DNA from: Paraclostridium sordellii
Lineage (GTDB): Bacteria; Bacillota; Clostridia; Peptostreptococcales; Peptostreptococcaceae
Assembly (NCBI RefSeq): GCF_000953675.1
Contig: NZ_LN679998.1
Coordinates: 767,911 to 831,910 of the forward strand
Direction of reading: 5' to 3'
DNA: 64,000 nucleotides
The position numbers and the translations under genes were made by a program. The notes under the pieces were generated by a model. That model saw only the letters and a list, made by a program, of their open reading frames with translations, made no database searches and was not told where the DNA came from. Of this stretch, positions 27,136 to 34,572 are shown piece by piece (positions within the stretch are counted from its first letter, which is position 1; each line of letters opens with the position of its first letter).

Positions 27136-27405
27136 ATGAAAGCTAGCTCAAAAGATTTATCAGTAGGTGTGGAACGAACAGTTGATAGTTTAGGAAGAGT
27201 TGTTGTACCAAAAGAAATGAGAGATAAATTGCAATTTAAAGAGAACCAGGCAGTAAACATTAAATTATTTGAAAATCATATACAAATAGAAAAATCAAAG
27301 ACAACTTGTTGTTTTTGTGGTAGTGAGGAAAGCCTAGAGCTTTATAAAAATTTCTCTATTTGCAATTCATGTTTAAGCGATATTGTTGATAAGTTTAATA
27401 AATAA
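27136..27405 (+). CDS. AbrB family transition-state-type regulator
   Basis: 89 residues from ATG 27136, six bases after GGAGG. The N-terminal swapped-hairpin DNA-binding domain reads GVERTVDSLGRVVVPKEMRDKLQF and the C-terminal part has a CCFCG...CNSC zinc-knuckle pattern, as in several Clostridia AbrB/SpoVT relatives. Such proteins repress stationary-phase or sporulation genes. It is monocistronic, with its own terminator. Its targets cannot be read here. Confidence 0.92.
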   Translation: MKASSKDLSVGVERTVDSLGRVVVPKEMRDKLQFKENQAVNIKLFENHIQIEKSKTTCCFCGSEESLELYKNFSICNSCLSDIVDKFNK

Positions 27406-27458
27406 TTATACATAAAACTTTAAAAATTAAAGCTTAGATAAATAAAAAATATAAAAAG

Positions 27459-27503
27459 AGTGTATCTAATGAAATGTAGTGGTTTCAATAGATACACTTT
27501 TTT
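27459..27503 (+). terminator. Terminator after abrB-like gene
   Basis: AGTGTATCTA (27459-27468) pairs with TAGATACACT (27489-27498) with an inner TGAAA/TTTCA step, followed by a T-run; the A5 tract before it makes it bidirectional for the convergent immA-like gene. Confidence 0.78.
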
Positions 27504-27521
27504 ATTTTAAATTAATATATA

Positions 27522-28028
27522 TCATATTAAAGATTCGTGATATAAAAGATTATCATTACTATATAAATATAGAGTCTTATCACCAAACTTTATATATCCT
27601 TTATCCTTTTTTATAAAATTAAGCTTAGACACAAGCATAGGATAAGGAACTTCAAGAATTTCTGCCAAATCATAAAGATTTGTTTCATTTCCTAAATTTT
27701 CAATAAGCTCATTATCTGGAATTAAAAAATTACAAGCCCACTTAAGTGCTTTTAACTCCATTGAATCGAGATTAATCCTATCTGTATAATGAGTAAGAAC
27801 TCCAACAAAATTTCCATCAGTAGTAAAATGATGACCAAGTTCTTCTGAAAGAACTTCTAGAGTTTTCTTTTTATCTCCTAAAATAATTTTATTTAAAGTT
27901 ATAATAGGTGGGTAGCCTTCCATTTTTGTATAAAGACCTAGTAAAGAAGGCATTAAAGTAACAGTTTCAACAACTATCCCATTTTCCTCACATAATTCAT
28001 ATAACTTGTCTAATTTATCCATAAACAA
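27522..28028 (-). CDS. ImmA/IrrE-type metallopeptidase of prophage remnant
   Basis: 168 residues. The zinc site reads LSEELGHHFT, the EELGH variant seen in phage and ICE ImmA proteins (in place of HELGH). These peptidases cleave the neighbouring repressor to induce the mobile element. It follows the repressor gene in the same direction after 24 bases, the standard repressor-ImmA pair. AGGGGGATAATTG precedes the start. It is part of the 27.5-30.8 kb decayed phage block. Confidence 0.87.
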   Translation of the reverse strand: MFMDKLDKLYELCEENGIVVETVTLMPSLLGLYTKMEGYPPIITLNKIILGDKKKTLEVLSEELGHHFTTDGNFVGVLTHYTDRINLDSMELKALKWACNFLIPDNELIENLGNETNLYDLAEILEVPYPMLVSKLNFIKKDKGYIKFGDKTLYLYSNDNLLYHESLI

Positions 28029-28052
28029 TTATCCCCCTAAAAATATAAAAAA

Positions 28053-28454
28053 CTAATCCTCCTTTGGATATTTAAACATAAGATAGTTAAGATAACTTTC
28101 TAATTGTTCTCTAGCTTCTGTTGATAAATCCTCACATAAATTAACCTTTTGACCATCACTAGTTGTAAAATACTCTTTAGTATCTAAATCCTTTTTATAA
28201 GAATCAGTTCTATGAGTTGCAATAGTTATATCCTTATCATCTAAAGTCTTAACAGAATTAGGAACACCTATTAAATAATCTGTAGTAACATTAAAAAACT
28301 GCGCTAATAAATTTAGCTTATCAAAATCTGGATGCTTATCTTTGGTTTCATATCCTGCGATAGTTGCTCTTCCAACACCTAAAAAGTCTCCAACTTGTTG
28401 TTGAGTAACATTTTTTTCTATTCTTAAATCTTTTAATCTTTGACCAAATGACAT
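28053..28454 (-). CDS. Phage CI-type repressor (XRE family)
   Basis: 133 residues with an N-terminal HTH_3 domain (QRLKDLRIEKNVTQQQVGDFLGVGRATIAGYETKDKHPDFDKLNLLAQFFNVTTDYLIG) and a short C-terminal acidic domain. It is divergent from the Cro-like gene, with operators between them, and followed by an ImmA peptidase gene. It should hold the lytic side silent. GGAGGTG precedes the ATG. It appears intact even though the replication genes of the element are broken. Confidence 0.92.
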   Translation of the reverse strand: MSFGQRLKDLRIEKNVTQQQVGDFLGVGRATIAGYETKDKHPDFDKLNLLAQFFNVTTDYLIGVPNSVKTLDDKDITIATHRTDSYKKDLDTKEYFTTSDGQKVNLCEDLSTEAREQLESYLNYLMFKYPKED

Positions 28455-28541
28455 GAAAATTCACCTCCATTAAATCTAAATTTAATTTATTCAAAACTTT
28501 TATATTAAAAATATTTAATTATCTATCTTTAATATAGAAAA

Positions 28542-28699
28542 TGTTTACATACTTATATTTTATAGAATGTGTGTCTTAGTGTAAACAAAAATGTGACTAT
28601 TTAATAAGTTTTATAGACAAGGTTTCAAAACGTTACTATAATCATAAATATAAGGTCGTGGCATTAAGACACGAAAATATTTAAGTAACATAAAGACAC
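28542..28699. promoter_or_regulatory. Operator region between CI-like and Cro-like genes
   Basis: Three copies of a CAYWAAGACAC motif: the reverse complement at 28571-28581 (GTGTCTTAGTG), CATTAAGACAC at 28662-28672 and CATAAAGACAC at 28689-28699. Separately, TGTTTACA (28542-28549) and TGTAAACA (28580-28587) form an inverted pair. This is the usual layout of a phage switch with CI and Cro sites. Confidence 0.6.
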
Positions 28700-28721
28700 T
28701 CAAAGAAAAGGGGGGATTAAA

Positions 28722-28913
28722 ATGAGAACAAATTTAAAAGAAGTTAGAAAAAATAAAAATTTAACTCAGCTTCAAGTTGCAAACAAACTAAATATAGAAA
28801 GGTCTTATTACACAAAAATAGAAAGAGGTCAAAGAACACCATCTCTTGATATAGCTTTAAAAATTAAAGAAATTTTAAATTATAATGATGATGATATTTT
28901 TAAGAATAATTAG
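28722..28913 (+). CDS. Cro-like XRE regulator
   Basis: 63 residues, a single HTH_3 domain (LKEVRKNKNLTQLQVANKLNIERSYYTKIERGQRTPSLDIALKIKEIL). It is divergent from the CI-like repressor; AAGGGGGGA precedes the ATG. It should act as Cro, or as a simple XRE regulator of the early phage genes. The antirepressor gene follows after 11 bases. Confidence 0.9.
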   Translation: MRTNLKEVRKNKNLTQLQVANKLNIERSYYTKIERGQRTPSLDIALKIKEILNYNDDDIFKNN

Positions 28914-28924
28914 GAGGTATTAAA

Positions 28925-29404
28925 ATGGAGATTTTTAAACATAAAGATTTTGGGGAAATTAGGGCTTTAAATATAAACAGGAAAGAATATTTTGATGCAG
29001 TAGAGTGTTGTAAAATCTTAGGGTATTCAAATACACATGATGCAATTACTAGACACTGCGAAAAAGAGGGAATAATTTTTTATGAAATTGGAATAGTTTC
29101 TGGTAAAAAGAGAAATGGAGAAGATATTATACAATATGTTAACAGAAAATTTATAGATGAACCAAACCTATATAGATTAATTATAAGGTCAAAGCTTAAA
29201 AGTGCTGAAAAATTTGAAAGGTGGATATTTGAAGAGGTACTTCCAAGTATTAGGAAGTATGGAGCATATTTAGGTAATAAAACTATAGATGAATTATTAG
29301 ATAATCCTAAGTTCTTAGAAAACCTAATTAATAAATTAGAGTATAAAACAAACTCATATAAAGAGGTTAGAAAAGGTATAGGAGAAGATTATATACTTAG
29401 ATGA
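28925..29404 (+). CDS. Phage antirepressor (BRO-N domain)
   Basis: 159 residues. The N-terminal 105 form a BRO-N/P22 antirepressor-like domain (FGEIRALNINRKEYFDAVECCKILGYSNTHDAITRHC ... SAEKFERWIFEEVLPSIRKYGAY). Phage antirepressors usually carry a second C-terminal DNA-binding domain (ANT or KilA-C); here only a 45-residue tail follows, so the gene may be truncated. TAGGAGGT precedes the ATG. Confidence 0.85.
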   Translation: MEIFKHKDFGEIRALNINRKEYFDAVECCKILGYSNTHDAITRHCEKEGIIFYEIGIVSGKKRNGEDIIQYVNRKFIDEPNLYRLIIRSKLKSAEKFERWIFEEVLPSIRKYGAYLGNKTIDELLDNPKFLENLINKLEYKTNSYKEVRKGIGEDYILR

Positions 29405-29775
29405 TGATCATAGTAATTTACATCATATTGAATCGGAGGCGCGTTTATAAACATTTTGAAAATTACTATAATCACCAACCTAGTTTATTGTAGTTAAATA
29501 AAATATAGAAATATTTCAACTACAGTTTAGATGGTATAAAGTTACCACCAATATCTAAAAAACTAATAAACAAACAACAATAAATATTTAATTTAAGTAT
29601 GTTGTAGTTAAAGAAAAATATAGTCCTTTATTTAGATATATTTAAATTATACAACTTGATAAATTTAAACACAACACATCAAGAATTAATTTAAAGATTA
29701 TAAAAATTCGAAATAGGAAAAGGTTTTAATAAATTAAAAGAAAAGGTGAAAACACACCGAGAAAAGAGGTATAAA
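29405..29775. other. Non-coding stretch within the prophage remnant
   Basis: The region holds an inverted repeat TGTAGTTAAATA (29489-29500) / TATTTCAACTACA (29512-29524) and a second direct copy of TTGTAGTTAAA with its flank at 29602. An orphan GGAGG (29433-29437) suggests a lost gene start. No intact frame is seen. Confidence 0.45.
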
Positions 29776-30420
29776 ATGGCTGTATTTAGACAGATACACA
29801 TAGATTTTTGGCAAGATGGATTTATATTAGATTTAACACCAGAAGAAAAATATTTTTATCTATATTTAATGACAAATAGTAAAACAACACAATGTGGAGT
29901 CTATGAACTTCCAAAACGAATAATAGAAACGGAAACAGGCTATAACAGAGAAACTATTGAAAAACTATTAGATAGGTTTAAAGATTATGAAAAAATCATA
30001 TATGATAAAGATACTAATGAGATATTTATATACAATTGGGTTAAGTATAATAAAATAGTAAGTCCAAAAGTAAAAAAGTGTGTTGAAAAGGAACTAAGAG
30101 CAATAAAAAGTAAAAAACTAATAAATTTATTTTTAGATGAATGTAGTAAGTATGGATACAGTATAGATACTCTATTCATACCCATACCTAAAGTAGAAAT
30201 TAACTTTAAGAACCACTATGGGGAAGAAAAAGAAAAAAAAGAAAAAGAATAAAAAAAAGAAAAAGAAAAATAAAAATATATAGGTAAAGATTTAGATATA
30301 AGTAAGTATGTAAAAATTTATGAAGAGAATCTAGGAAATATAAATAATATAGCTTATAAGTGGTTAATTGAAATAAGTGAAGTTATAGATATTAAACTAT
30401 TTAAAATATCTAATAGATAA
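29776..30420 (+). pseudogene. DnaD-like phage replication protein with two in-frame stops
   Basis: The N-terminal winged-helix part from ATG 29776 (AAAGAGG upstream) is intact: FRQIHIDFWQDGFILDLTPEEKYFYLYLMTN, the phage replisome organiser/DnaD N-domain. The frame then enters a GAA/AAA-rich linker and hits TAA at 30250-30252 and again at 30271-30273, yet continues in the same frame to a double stop at 30418 with a DnaD-C-like tail (YVKIYEENLGNINNIAYKWLIEI). The stops look like point changes in Glu/Lys codons. The C-terminal domain is also shorter than normal. Confidence 0.8.
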
Positions 30421-30447
30421 TAAAAGATGTAATAAAGGTTATGTTAA

Positions 30448-30786
30448 AGGTATTTAGGGGTTTTGTATATGACCTATAGGAATGTTATGACTTATATAAA
30501 GCAAAATATTATAGCTAAAGAAATTTATGAAAAGATTGTTGGTAAATATAAAAATGTAAGGGTGCTTTTAATAGATGATTTGTTTAAGGTAAGTATTAGT
30601 AAAAGTGATGTAAATATTATGTTTGAGATAGTGAATTTTAGATATTTTAATAATTTACCTATTATTATAAGTTGTGAAATGGGTATTGATGAGACATTAT
30701 ATGTTGATGAAGCTGTGGGGAGTAGGTCTTATGAGATGCGTAAGGGTTATTTGATTTATACAAATAATCTAACTAGACATTTTTAA
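30448..30786 (+). pseudogene. DnaC/DnaI-like helicase loader, N-terminally deleted
   Basis: Only the C-terminal half of a phage DnaC ATPase remains: VLYMTYRNVMTYIK, Walker B VRVLLIDDLFK, sensor 1 region LPIIISCEM and the arginine-finger segment EAVGSRSYEM. The P-loop half is missing and the frame is closed upstream by TAA 30445-30447. It lies 28 bases after the broken DnaD gene, so both belong to one decaying replication module. Confidence 0.82.
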
Positions 30787-30814
30787 GGAGGATTAATATA
30801 TTTAAATATTAAAA

Positions 30815-30844
30815 AAGGACTATGAATTTTAATTCATAGTCCTT
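30815..30844 (-). terminator. Terminator of the DUF2798 gene
   Basis: AAGGACTATGAATT-TT-AATTCATAGTCCTT, a perfect 14-base stem; on the minus strand it is followed by TTTTTT. It starts 10 bases after the DUF2798 stop. Confidence 0.85.
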
Positions 30845-30853
30845 CAAATACAT

Positions 30854-31351
30854 CTAAATTTTTAAACTAGTTGATTTTGTGTTTAAATTTTCTGGTGGAA
30901 ATAACTTGAAAAATACTGTTCTTGCAGATGGTGAAACAATCAATAAATTCAATGGTATTGCAAATATAAAGTTTTTAACTATATTACTACCATAAGCCGA
31001 AAGTAAGTGTTCATTAAATCCTACATTTACAACAGCTCCATAAAATGACATCCATAATACCATACCACATCCCATAAAAAAGGCCATACAAATAGCTTTC
31101 TTTTTAACAGTATCAGTAGGGTTAATTATTTTAGGCATTATTTTTTTTACAATTTGACCAACTATAAAAATATCTCCTACTAGTGCAAATAAAAAGGCAG
31201 GGATAAATCCTAATACAGCATGCTTAAGCACATTAAAAGATAAACCTTCCATTAAAGCAATGTTATAACAGCTCATTATAAATACCATTGATGTACATAT
31301 CATTAAAATAAATATAAAATGTTCTACTTTATTTTTTCCCAAATCATTCAT
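30854..31351 (-). CDS. DUF2798 family membrane protein
   Basis: 165 residues from ATG 31351, four membrane segments, with the DUF2798 patterns FIFILMICTSMVFIMSCYNIAL and the C-terminal FAIPLNLLIVSPSAR. The function is unknown; such proteins are often under MarR control. The frame is open further upstream, but a perfect TTGACA-N17-TATAAT promoter lies there, so translation must start inside the later part. AAGGAG abuts the ATG directly, an unusually tight spacing. It is divergent from a MarR gene whose operators overlap its promoter. Confidence 0.82.
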   Translation of the reverse strand: MNDLGKNKVEHFIFILMICTSMVFIMSCYNIALMEGLSFNVLKHAVLGFIPAFLFALVGDIFIVGQIVKKIMPKIINPTDTVKKKAICMAFFMGCGMVLWMSFYGAVVNVGFNEHLLSAYGSNIVKNFIFAIPLNLLIVSPSARTVFFKLFPPENLNTKSTSLKI

Positions 31352-31365
31352 CTCCTTATAATAGT

Positions 31366-31428
31366 TTGTAAACTTAGTTGACAAAACTATTATAAATTCT
31401 TTGATTAAAAATGTCAATTAAGTTGACA
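31366..31428 (-). promoter_or_regulatory. DUF2798 promoter with two MarR-type operators
   Basis: Minus-strand -35 TTGACA (31417-31412), 17-base spacer, -10 TATAAT (31394-31389). TTGTAAACTTAGTTGACAA (31366-31384) and TGTCAATTAAGTTGACA (31412-31428) are palindromes sharing the AGTTGACA half; one covers the start site, the other the -35. They fit repression by the divergent MarR protein. Confidence 0.75.
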
Positions 31429-31506
31429 AAAATAATGATAATATTAAATTTATAATGTATAATATTCTTAATTGAATATAATATATTTTTAATATAGGAG
31501 AGAAAG

Positions 31507-31932
31507 ATGAATTCATACCTAGATAATTTAAATTTAATAGATTTATTAAGTGAAAAACATGCTCAACTTCGTAAAATTGTTAGGGATAAATGGAGTGAAA
31601 ATGCTGGAGAGTATATTACAGATACAGAATCATATATTATAGCTTTACTTGAAAGAAAGGCTATGACAGCTTCGCAACTTGCTAGAATAATTGATATATC
31701 TAGGCAAGGGGCACATAAAAATACTAAAAATCTAATTGCAAAAGGATATATAGAAATAGAAAATTATGATAGCTCTTCAAGAGATAAAACACTTATATTA
31801 ACTAAAAAAGGTGAAAAATTTTGTGAAGAAACTTTAGTTTTAAAAAATCAATTAGAAAAATCAATTGAAGAAGTTATTGGTACTGATAATTTAACAGTAT
31901 TAAAGTCATGTTTGAAAGAAACTTGGTTTTAA
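31507..31932 (+). CDS. MarR family transcriptional regulator
   Basis: 141 residues with the winged-helix core LERKAMTASQLARIIDISRQGAHKNTKNLIAKGYIEIENYDSSSRDKTLILTKKG. GGAGAGAAAG precedes the ATG. It is divergent from the DUF2798 gene, with two near-identical palindromes between them, so it likely represses that gene and perhaps itself in response to a small ligand such as a drug or phenolic compound. Confidence 0.93.
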   Translation: MNSYLDNLNLIDLLSEKHAQLRKIVRDKWSENAGEYITDTESYIIALLERKAMTASQLARIIDISRQGAHKNTKNLIAKGYIEIENYDSSSRDKTLILTKKGEKFCEETLVLKNQLEKSIEEVIGTDNLTVLKSCLKETWF

Positions 31933-32000
31933 TTACTTTAAATAAAAATTCCCTTATGATAGTTATACTAAAATAACTTTAAAATATTTTGGAAAAAATC

Positions 32001-32177
32001 ATGTATGAATACTATAGAAGCTTTCATATTGTAAAAAAATTAGTAGCAGTAGTAGGAAATGATAATTCTAAAAAGTTTTTTTGATTATATAAAAACTGGG
32101 ATTTAGAGGGAAGAAAAACAACTTTGAGTGAATATTTTAATATCAATATTTTACTGGAAGAAATATTAAATTATTAA
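32001..32177 (+). pseudogene. Short gene remnant with in-frame TGA
   Basis: From ATG 32001 the frame reads YRSFHIVKKLVAVVGNDNS, meets TGA at 32082-32084, and continues protein-like (LYKNWDLEGRKTTLSEYF) to TAA 32175-32177. There is no good ribosome site. I cannot assign a family; it looks like the tail of a lost gene. Confidence 0.35.
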
Positions 32178-32198
32178 CTAATGAAAAGGGGGATAAAA

Positions 32199-32462
32199 AT
32201 GAGGAAGTTTATAAATCCATTAATGGGTATTATAAGTGGATTAGCTTTAATGCTATTAAATGTATTAGGACCTTCAATAGTTGGAGATTTATATCTAAGA
32301 CTTACAGGGGGAAACACTGAATTTCATACTGGATTGGGATGGATAATTGCTATAATTCATATGATACTTTTAATATTATCTATAATTGGATTGATAGTAA
32401 CTATTATATCTGCAATTACTATATTGAAAATATTGGTAAAATCATATAAAAATCCAGCTTAA
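32199..32462 (+). CDS. Small two-TM membrane protein
   Basis: 87 residues from ATG 32199, five bases after AAGGGGGA; the upstream ATG 32181 overlaps that ribosome site. Two hydrophobic segments (PLMGIISGLALMLLNVL and WIIAIIHMILLILSIIGLIVTIISA) flank a polar loop. No family is recognised. It stands alone in a region of gene remnants. Confidence 0.6.
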   Translation: MRKFINPLMGIISGLALMLLNVLGPSIVGDLYLRLTGGNTEFHTGLGWIIAIIHMILLILSIIGLIVTIISAITILKILVKSYKNPA

Positions 32463-32584
32463 AAATTAAAATAACTGTATATTAGAGAATTGGGTATTTA
32501 ATTTTAATATACAGTTATAACTTTATATTTTAGTATTTAAAAATATATAATTTATTTTAATTTTAACAACTTCATATGGAAAAA

Positions 32585-32617
32585 AATAGAGCAATAAATT
32601 TAATCTATTGCTCTATT
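32585..32617. terminator. Hairpin, probable terminator for minus-strand remnant
   Basis: AATAGAGCAATA and TATTGCTCTATT pair around AATTTAATC. On the minus strand it is followed by TTTTTT. It lies after the DUF1659 remnant and the tiny frame at 32648-32616. Confidence 0.65.
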
Positions 32618-32648
32618 AATTAACAATTTGATTTTTCTTAACCTCCAT
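32616..32648 (-). pseudogene. 10-codon frame with strong ribosome site (remnant)
   Basis: ATG 32648-32646 follows AAAGGAGGT and encodes only MEVKKNQIVN before TAA. In Clostridia a YvrJ- or DUF2922-type small gene often follows DUF1659, so this is probably the broken start of such a gene. Confidence 0.35.
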
Positions 32649-32681
32649 AAAAACACCTCCTTTTAACTAAACTAAAACTAA

Positions 32682-32873
32682 TTAATTTAAAATAGTATTA
32701 TCTTGTTTTAAAACCTCAAGCTCAGTATGAACTTGAAGACCTATAATAGCCTTAGATATATCTAACACATCTTGACTATTAGCATCATGGCGAACATTAC
32801 TATAAGTCCTATTTTTTACAATAGTATTACCTTCATCATTAAGACCAGCATCTAATTTTATTTTTAAAGATGT
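32682..32873 (-). pseudogene. DUF1659 family gene, 5' end lost
   Basis: About 63 codons to TAA at 32684-32682, reading SLKIKLDAGLNDEGNTIVKN and SQDVLDISKAIIGLQVHTEL, close to the DUF1659 pattern. A TAG (32876-32874) sits immediately upstream and no start codon exists, so the first few residues are gone. DUF1659 function is unknown. The ribosome site of the following tiny frame is still intact. Confidence 0.7.
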
Positions 32874-32882
32874 CTAAATAAA

Positions 32883-33029
32883 AGTATCAAACTTAAAAAT
32901 CATAAAATTACTAATCATATAGAACTGCCCGTAGAGGATTTGTTTAAGAGAAGAAAGCTTAATTTAGAGTATATAGAGAGGATTTTTCGTAATAAAGTTG
33001 AGGTTTGTCGTGATAAAATATGTAACTAA
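32883..33029 (+). pseudogene. Unassigned C-terminal coding fragment
   Basis: An open stretch ending in TAA 33027-33029 reads NHIELPVEDLFKRRKLN and then YIERIFRNKVEVCRDKICN. It lacks a start or ribosome site and resembles a gene tail. No family recognised. Confidence 0.35.
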
Positions 33030-33080
33030 TAAAAATAGGTAGGAATTAATATCTAACTTAAAATTTATAATTTTACGAAC

Positions 33081-33113
33081 AAAAAAGCTAATAACACAAT
33101 ATATTAGCTTTTT
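33081..33113. terminator. Hairpin terminator
   Basis: AAAAAAGCTAATA (33081-33093) pairs with TATTAGCTTTTT (33102-33113). It follows the fragment ending at 33029 and could serve either strand. Confidence 0.7.
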
Positions 33114-33189
33114 GAATTTAAATAAAATTTTATTTATAAAAATAAAAGAGTGTTAATGATAACATAATCTCTTTTATGTAAGTTTATAC

Positions 33190-33462
33190 TTAAAATATTA
33201 ACATTCCTGTGATAAATCCTACTATACTAAATATTATAAAATTTATAGTCGTTAATATTTCTTTGGATATATTCTTCTTAGAAATTATATTACATATAAC
33301 AGACATTAGATTTAAACATAATCCTAAAGATGCAAACACAATAGCAATTTTTCCAAATGCATTTACGTGAGGATTGTTACCAAGTAAATAGTGTGAAATT
33401 ATAGCTATGCAAACAAGTGTTGAAATTGTAGTTATAAATAATGAGTTTTTTTTAGCTTCCAT
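33190..33462 (-). CDS. Small three-TM membrane protein
   Basis: 90 residues with three hydrophobic segments (about 9-26, 37-58, 72-90). GGGAGGT precedes the ATG at 33462. No known domain is recognised. It stands alone between gene fragments, so its function is open. Confidence 0.6.
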   Translation of the reverse strand: MEAKKNSLFITTISTLVCIAIISHYLLGNNPHVNAFGKIAIVFASLGLCLNLMSVICNIISKKNISKEILTTINFIIFSIVGFITGMLIF

Positions 33463-33621
33463 AAAATACCTCCCTAAGATGCCTTATTCTAAATTATAAC
33501 ATTATAGAATAAAACTATATTAAAATTGGACTAAGATAAGCTTTTTAAGGAGCGAAATAGAATAACTAAATAATCTTATCGGACAACTAGCCACACCACT
33601 TTTTTTAAAATACCTAATATA

Positions 33622-33867
33622 ATGAAAATAACTATCAAAGATATCCTACAAAACAACCAAGACCTAGCTCAATTAATTGTAATAGAAAACTTCAAAAAAC
33701 TAGTCAAATATATGGGAGGAAGATCCATATACATACCAAAAGAAAAAAACTTAACTCTAAACCTAAGAAATCAAATAGGGGGTATCGTAAAACACGAGAC
33801 CCTCTTAAACAAATACATATATTTTATTAAGAATATAAATAATAAAATAACTGTAACATTCATGTAA
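33622..33867 (+). pseudogene. Mor transcription activator family remnant interrupted by a palindrome copy
   Basis: The first 50 codons read DLAQLIVIENFKKLVKYMGG and RSIYIPKEKNLTLNLRNQI, matching the N-terminal domain of Mor/C activator-like proteins. Exactly after LRNQI, where the family continues into its helix-turn-helix, copy 6 of the GGGTATCGT palindrome begins, and the following codons are unrelated. There is no ribosome site. It is a dead fragment, probably of phage or conjugative origin. Confidence 0.65.
33777..33805. repeat. GGGTATCGT palindrome copy 6 inside the Mor remnant
   Basis: GGGTATCGT-AAAAC-ACGAGACCC, one mismatch from a perfect stem. It is the only copy within a recognisable coding sequence and marks an insertion or recombination junction. 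Confidence 0.75.
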
Positions 33868-33884
33868 TAAACTAATGATAAAAT
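33852..33884 (+). promoter_or_regulatory. Tandem response-regulator box and -10 before the two-component genes
   Basis: TGTAAC (33852-33857), ATTCA, TGTAAT (33863-33868), ten bases, TAAAAT (33879-33884). The same arrangement occurs at 39731 and 40691. The downstream half replaces the -35, as in OmpR-type activated promoters, suggesting autoregulation. Confidence 0.65.
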
Positions 33885-33924
33885 AATATATAAACAAAAG
33901 TGATTTTATAAAGGACGTGAAGAC

Positions 33925-34572
33925 ATGAACATACTAGTAGCAGATGATGAACTAAGCATGTTAAAAATAATAGAAGCTTACCTAAAAAAAGAAAACTTCA
34001 ACGTATTAACAGCAAGTGATGGAGAAGAAGCACTAGAAAAATTCTATGAAAATAAAATAGACTTAGCGATACTAGATTGGATGATGCCAAATATAGATGG
34101 AATAGAAGCTTGTAAACAAATAAAAGAAAAAAGTGATACAAAAGTAATGATGCTAACAGCAAAAGGACAAGTTGATGATGAAATAGATGCCCTAAATATA
34201 GGAGCAGATGACTATATAAAAAAGCCCTTTGATCCAAGATTACTAATAATAAGAGTAAAAAAATTAATAGGATATAATGATATATTCAAACTAAAAAACT
34301 TAAAAGTAGATTTAAAACAACAAAAAGCATTTAAAGATGATAAAGATTTAGGGCTTACAAAAACTGAATTTGAATTATTAAAAACTCTTGTAAATAACAA
34401 AGCGTCAATACTACCAAGAGAAAAGTTACTAGATTTGGTGTGGGGTATGGATTATTATGGCGATTTAAGAACAGTAGATACCCATATAAGAAGGCTAAGA
34501 AGAAAAATTGGAGAAGAATACATAACTACTCACAGAGGTTTAGGTTATTGCTTGGAGGATGTAGATGACTAA
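33925..34572 (+). CDS. OmpR-family response regulator
   Basis: 215 residues. Receiver domain with the acidic pocket D7-D8, phospho-acceptor Asp51 (ILDWMMPN) and Lys near 101 (IKKPFD). C-terminal winged helix (GLTKTEFELLKTLVNNKASILPREKLLDLVWG ... VDTHIRRLRRKIG). It overlaps the histidine kinase gene by 8 bases, forming a two-component pair. A direct-repeat box at its own promoter recurs before two envelope genes 6-7 kb downstream, which are probable targets. Confidence 0.95.
   Translation: MNILVADDELSMLKIIEAYLKKENFNVLTASDGEEALEKFYENKIDLAILDWMMPNIDGIEACKQIKEKSDTKVMMLTAKGQVDDEIDALNIGADDYIKKPFDPRLLIIRVKKLIGYNDIFKLKNLKVDLKQQKAFKDDKDLGLTKTEFELLKTLVNNKASILPREKLLDLVWGMDYYGDLRTVDTHIRRLRRKIGEEYITTHRGLGYCLEDVDD

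Noticed and set aside
27522-30786. Active prophage
   Set aside because: Replication genes are broken and no integrase, packaging or structural genes are visible nearby.
31352-31417. N-terminal extension of the DUF2798 protein
   Set aside because: It covers a perfect -35/-10 promoter and operator, so it cannot be translated from this transcript.
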